Source: Burkholderia lata (GTDB lineage: Bacteria; Pseudomonadota; Gammaproteobacteria; Burkholderiales; Burkholderiaceae). Taken from it: DNA of 64,000 bases. A program made the position numbers and the translations under genes. The stretch is from NCBI RefSeq assembly GCF_902499335.1, contig NZ_CABVQK010000010.1, positions 186,001-250,000 on the forward strand, in the 5' to 3' direction. The notes below the pieces were generated by a model. It had not been told where the DNA came from and did no database searches. It saw nothing but the letters and a program-made list of their open reading frames with translations. Below are positions 62,662 to 64,000 of the stretch, one piece after another (within the stretch, counting starts at the first letter, position 1; each line of letters starts with the position of its first letter).

Positions 62662-64000
62662 GCGCGCGTCTCGCTGTGACGCTGACGGCCGCCGTCGCGC
62701 TGTCGTTTGCGGTCGATGCGATCGCCGTCCCGCGCGCGCCGCTGCGGCGGCCGCTGCTGTCGTCAGTGCTTCACATTCTTTCCGTAGTCTTCCTGTTCGA
62801 CGCGGTGTTCGCGGTCACGTCGCGCCCGTTTTTTTCGGCCTGCGCGGCGATAGCGCTCGTCGGTCTTGTCGCCGCAGTCAGCAATGCGAAGTACGAGTCG
62901 TTGCGCGAGCCGTTCGTTTTTACCGATCTGAGCCTATTCAGTCAGTTGTTCTCGCATCCCCGTCTCTACCTGCCGTTCCTGAGCGCAGGCAAGGTTATCG
63001 CGATCGGTGCTGGCATCGTGCTCGTGATCGCGGGCTTCGTCGTCGAGCGCCCCGTGCTTGCAGGCTCCGGCATGCTGGTCTGGCTTACGGTGGTGCTGTC
63101 GTTCGTGCTGGCCGCGTTCGTGGCTGCCGGTATGCCGCTGACACTCGATCCCGATGCCGACCAGCGTCGACATGGCTTTTTCGCCGTGTTCGTTGCCTAT
63201 CTGCTCAACGGCCTGCGGCCTGCAACATTTCGCCGGTTTCGCGAGATCGTTGCGGCCGGGCCGTTCGCAACCGGCAAGCCGACGCGGCGCCCTGACGTGA
63301 TCGTGATCCAGAGCGAATCGTTCTTCGATGCACGCCGGCTCGGAGAGGCGGTCGAACCGAGTCTCTTCAGGCGCTTCGACGACGCGCGTCGCGAGGCCGT
63401 CTGGCATGGCGAGATGACGGTGCCTGCGTGGGGGGCAAACACCATGCGAACGGAATTCGCGGTGCTGACCGGCACGGAATCCCATTCGCTCGGGTATGCG
63501 CGCTTCTATCCCTACGCATTTGTAAGAAACAAAATCGCTTCGCTCGCATCCTGGTTCAACCGTTGCGGCTACGATACAGTCGCGATTCATCCCTATTACG
63601 CCGATTTCTTCGGGCGGAACCGGGTATTTCCGTTGCTCGGCTTTACGCGTTTTCTCGATATCCGCCACTTCGCATCGGCGTCCCGTGCCGGTCCGTACGT
63701 GGCGGACGCCGCAGTGTCCGAGTCGATCATCGCGGAACTCGACGCGGCCAGTGGCGACCGCCCGCGCTTTGTCTTTGCGATGACCATGGAAAATCACGGC
63801 CCGCTGCATCTCGAGCAGGTTTTGCCTGGTGAATCGTCTTCACGGCATACTCTTGGCGAGGACGCATCCTGGCGCGATCTGACCGCATATTTGCGGCACA
63901 TTGAAAATGCGGACGCAATGATCGGGCGCCTGATCGATTATCTGCGCACCAGCAATCGTGAAACGGTCGTTTGTTTTTACGGCGATCACGTTCCCGCTCT
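62658..64000 (+). CDS. LTA-synthase-like sulfatase-fold membrane protein (WcbQ-like), cut by window edge
   Basis: At least 447 codons are open to the right edge. It starts at TTG (62,658), overlapping the dehydrogenase stop (TTGA). The first ~175 residues are hydrophobic, with about four to five helices. Then comes the alkaline-phosphatase/sulfatase domain: PDVIVIQSESFFDAR (metal site), PAWGANTMRTEFAVLTGTES (likely Thr nucleophile in the NTMRTEF turn), TMENHGPLHLEQ, and YGDHVPA (metal site) at the window end. LTA synthase relatives transfer phosphoglycerol from phospholipid in the periplasm. A role in decorating or anchoring the capsule is inferred from the wcbO-P-Q order. Confidence 0.85.
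   Translation, partial: MSARLAVTLTAAVALSFAVDAIAVPRAPLRRPLLSSVLHILSVVFLFDAVFAVTSRPFFSACAAIALVGLVAAVSNAKYESLREPFVFTDLSLFSQLFSHPRLYLPFLSAGKVIAIGAGIVLVIAGFVVERPVLAGSGMLVWLTVVLSFVLAAFVAAGMPLTLDPDADQRRHGFFAVFVAYLLNGLRPATFRRFREIVAAGPFATGKPTRRPDVIVIQSESFFDARRLGEAVEPSLFRRFDDARREAVWHGEMTVPAWGANTMRTEFAVLTGTESHSLGYARFYPYAFVRNKIASLASWFNRCGYDTVAIHPYYADFFGRNRVFPLLGFTRFLDIRHFASASRAGPYVADAAVSESIIAELDAASGDRPRFVFAMTMENHGPLHLEQVLPGESSSRHTLGEDASWRDLTAYLRHIENADAMIGRLIDYLRTSNRETVVCFYGDHVPA

Noticed and set aside
1..64000. CRISPR array, tRNA, rRNA or intact prophage
   Set aside because: No regularly spaced direct repeats, cloverleaf-like sequences, rRNA segments or phage structural genes were seen on reading both strands.

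Overview
The window looks like chromosome 1 of a Burkholderia, most likely of the Burkholderia cepacia complex. This rests on the very high GC content of the core genes, on strong G/C preference at third codon positions, on gene order (nadK/hrcA/hemH/hslR/grpE/dnaK/dnaJ, then panB/folK/pcnB/hda/purM, then miaA/mutL), and on a capsule locus whose proteins match the wcb type. Species was not tested by alignment.

Positions 1-29,890 are compact housekeeping sequence. They hold a truncated AsmA/YhdP-like protein, glnE, recN, nadK, the heat-shock block (hrcA, hslR, grpE, a thioredoxin-like gene, dnaK and dnaJ, with sigma-32-like promoters before grpE and dnaK), hemH, a fused pabB-pabC, panB, a deoxynucleoside kinase, folK, pcnB, a HAD hydrolase, hda, purM, miaA, mutL and a DedA-family gene. 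Two accessory insertions stand out. One is a small two-gene unit (16,693-17,519) that looks like a cysteine-amidase-type toxin with a periplasmic partner. The other is a divergent tetA/tetR pair whose intergenic region holds two nearly canonical tet operators.

Positions 29,940-33,700 are a lower-GC scar. It contains a decayed IS3-family element, a 529-aa probable surface-glycan protein with a C-terminal beta domain, and remnants of what may be a methyltransferase. A core mscS-type channel follows.

Positions 34,798-64,000 are a large ABC-transporter-dependent (group 2/3-like) capsule locus that continues past the right edge. Sugar supply is manC, gmd and rmd, giving GDP-D-rhamnose. Assembly is by at least five glycosyltransferase polypeptides, one of them bimodular. 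Modification and accessory functions are a GSCFA protein, a WcbI-type protein, a secreted beta-helix protein and a DUF4214/coiled-coil protein. The lipid-Kdo anchor is made by KpsC-like and KpsS-like proteins. Export is by Wzm/Wzt, a KpsE/WcbD-like polysaccharide co-polymerase and a Wza/BexD-like outer-membrane lipoprotein. The right end (KpsS, a short-chain dehydrogenase, an LTA-synthase-like phosphotransferase) has the order of wcbO-wcbP-wcbQ of the B. pseudomallei capsule locus. The locus consists of blocks in alternating orientation: minus 34.8-39.4 kb, plus 39.5-50.4 kb, minus 50.4-59.9 kb, plus 60.7 kb onward.

I saw no tRNA, rRNA or CRISPR array. Product names rest on motif reading from memory of the families; no database search was run.
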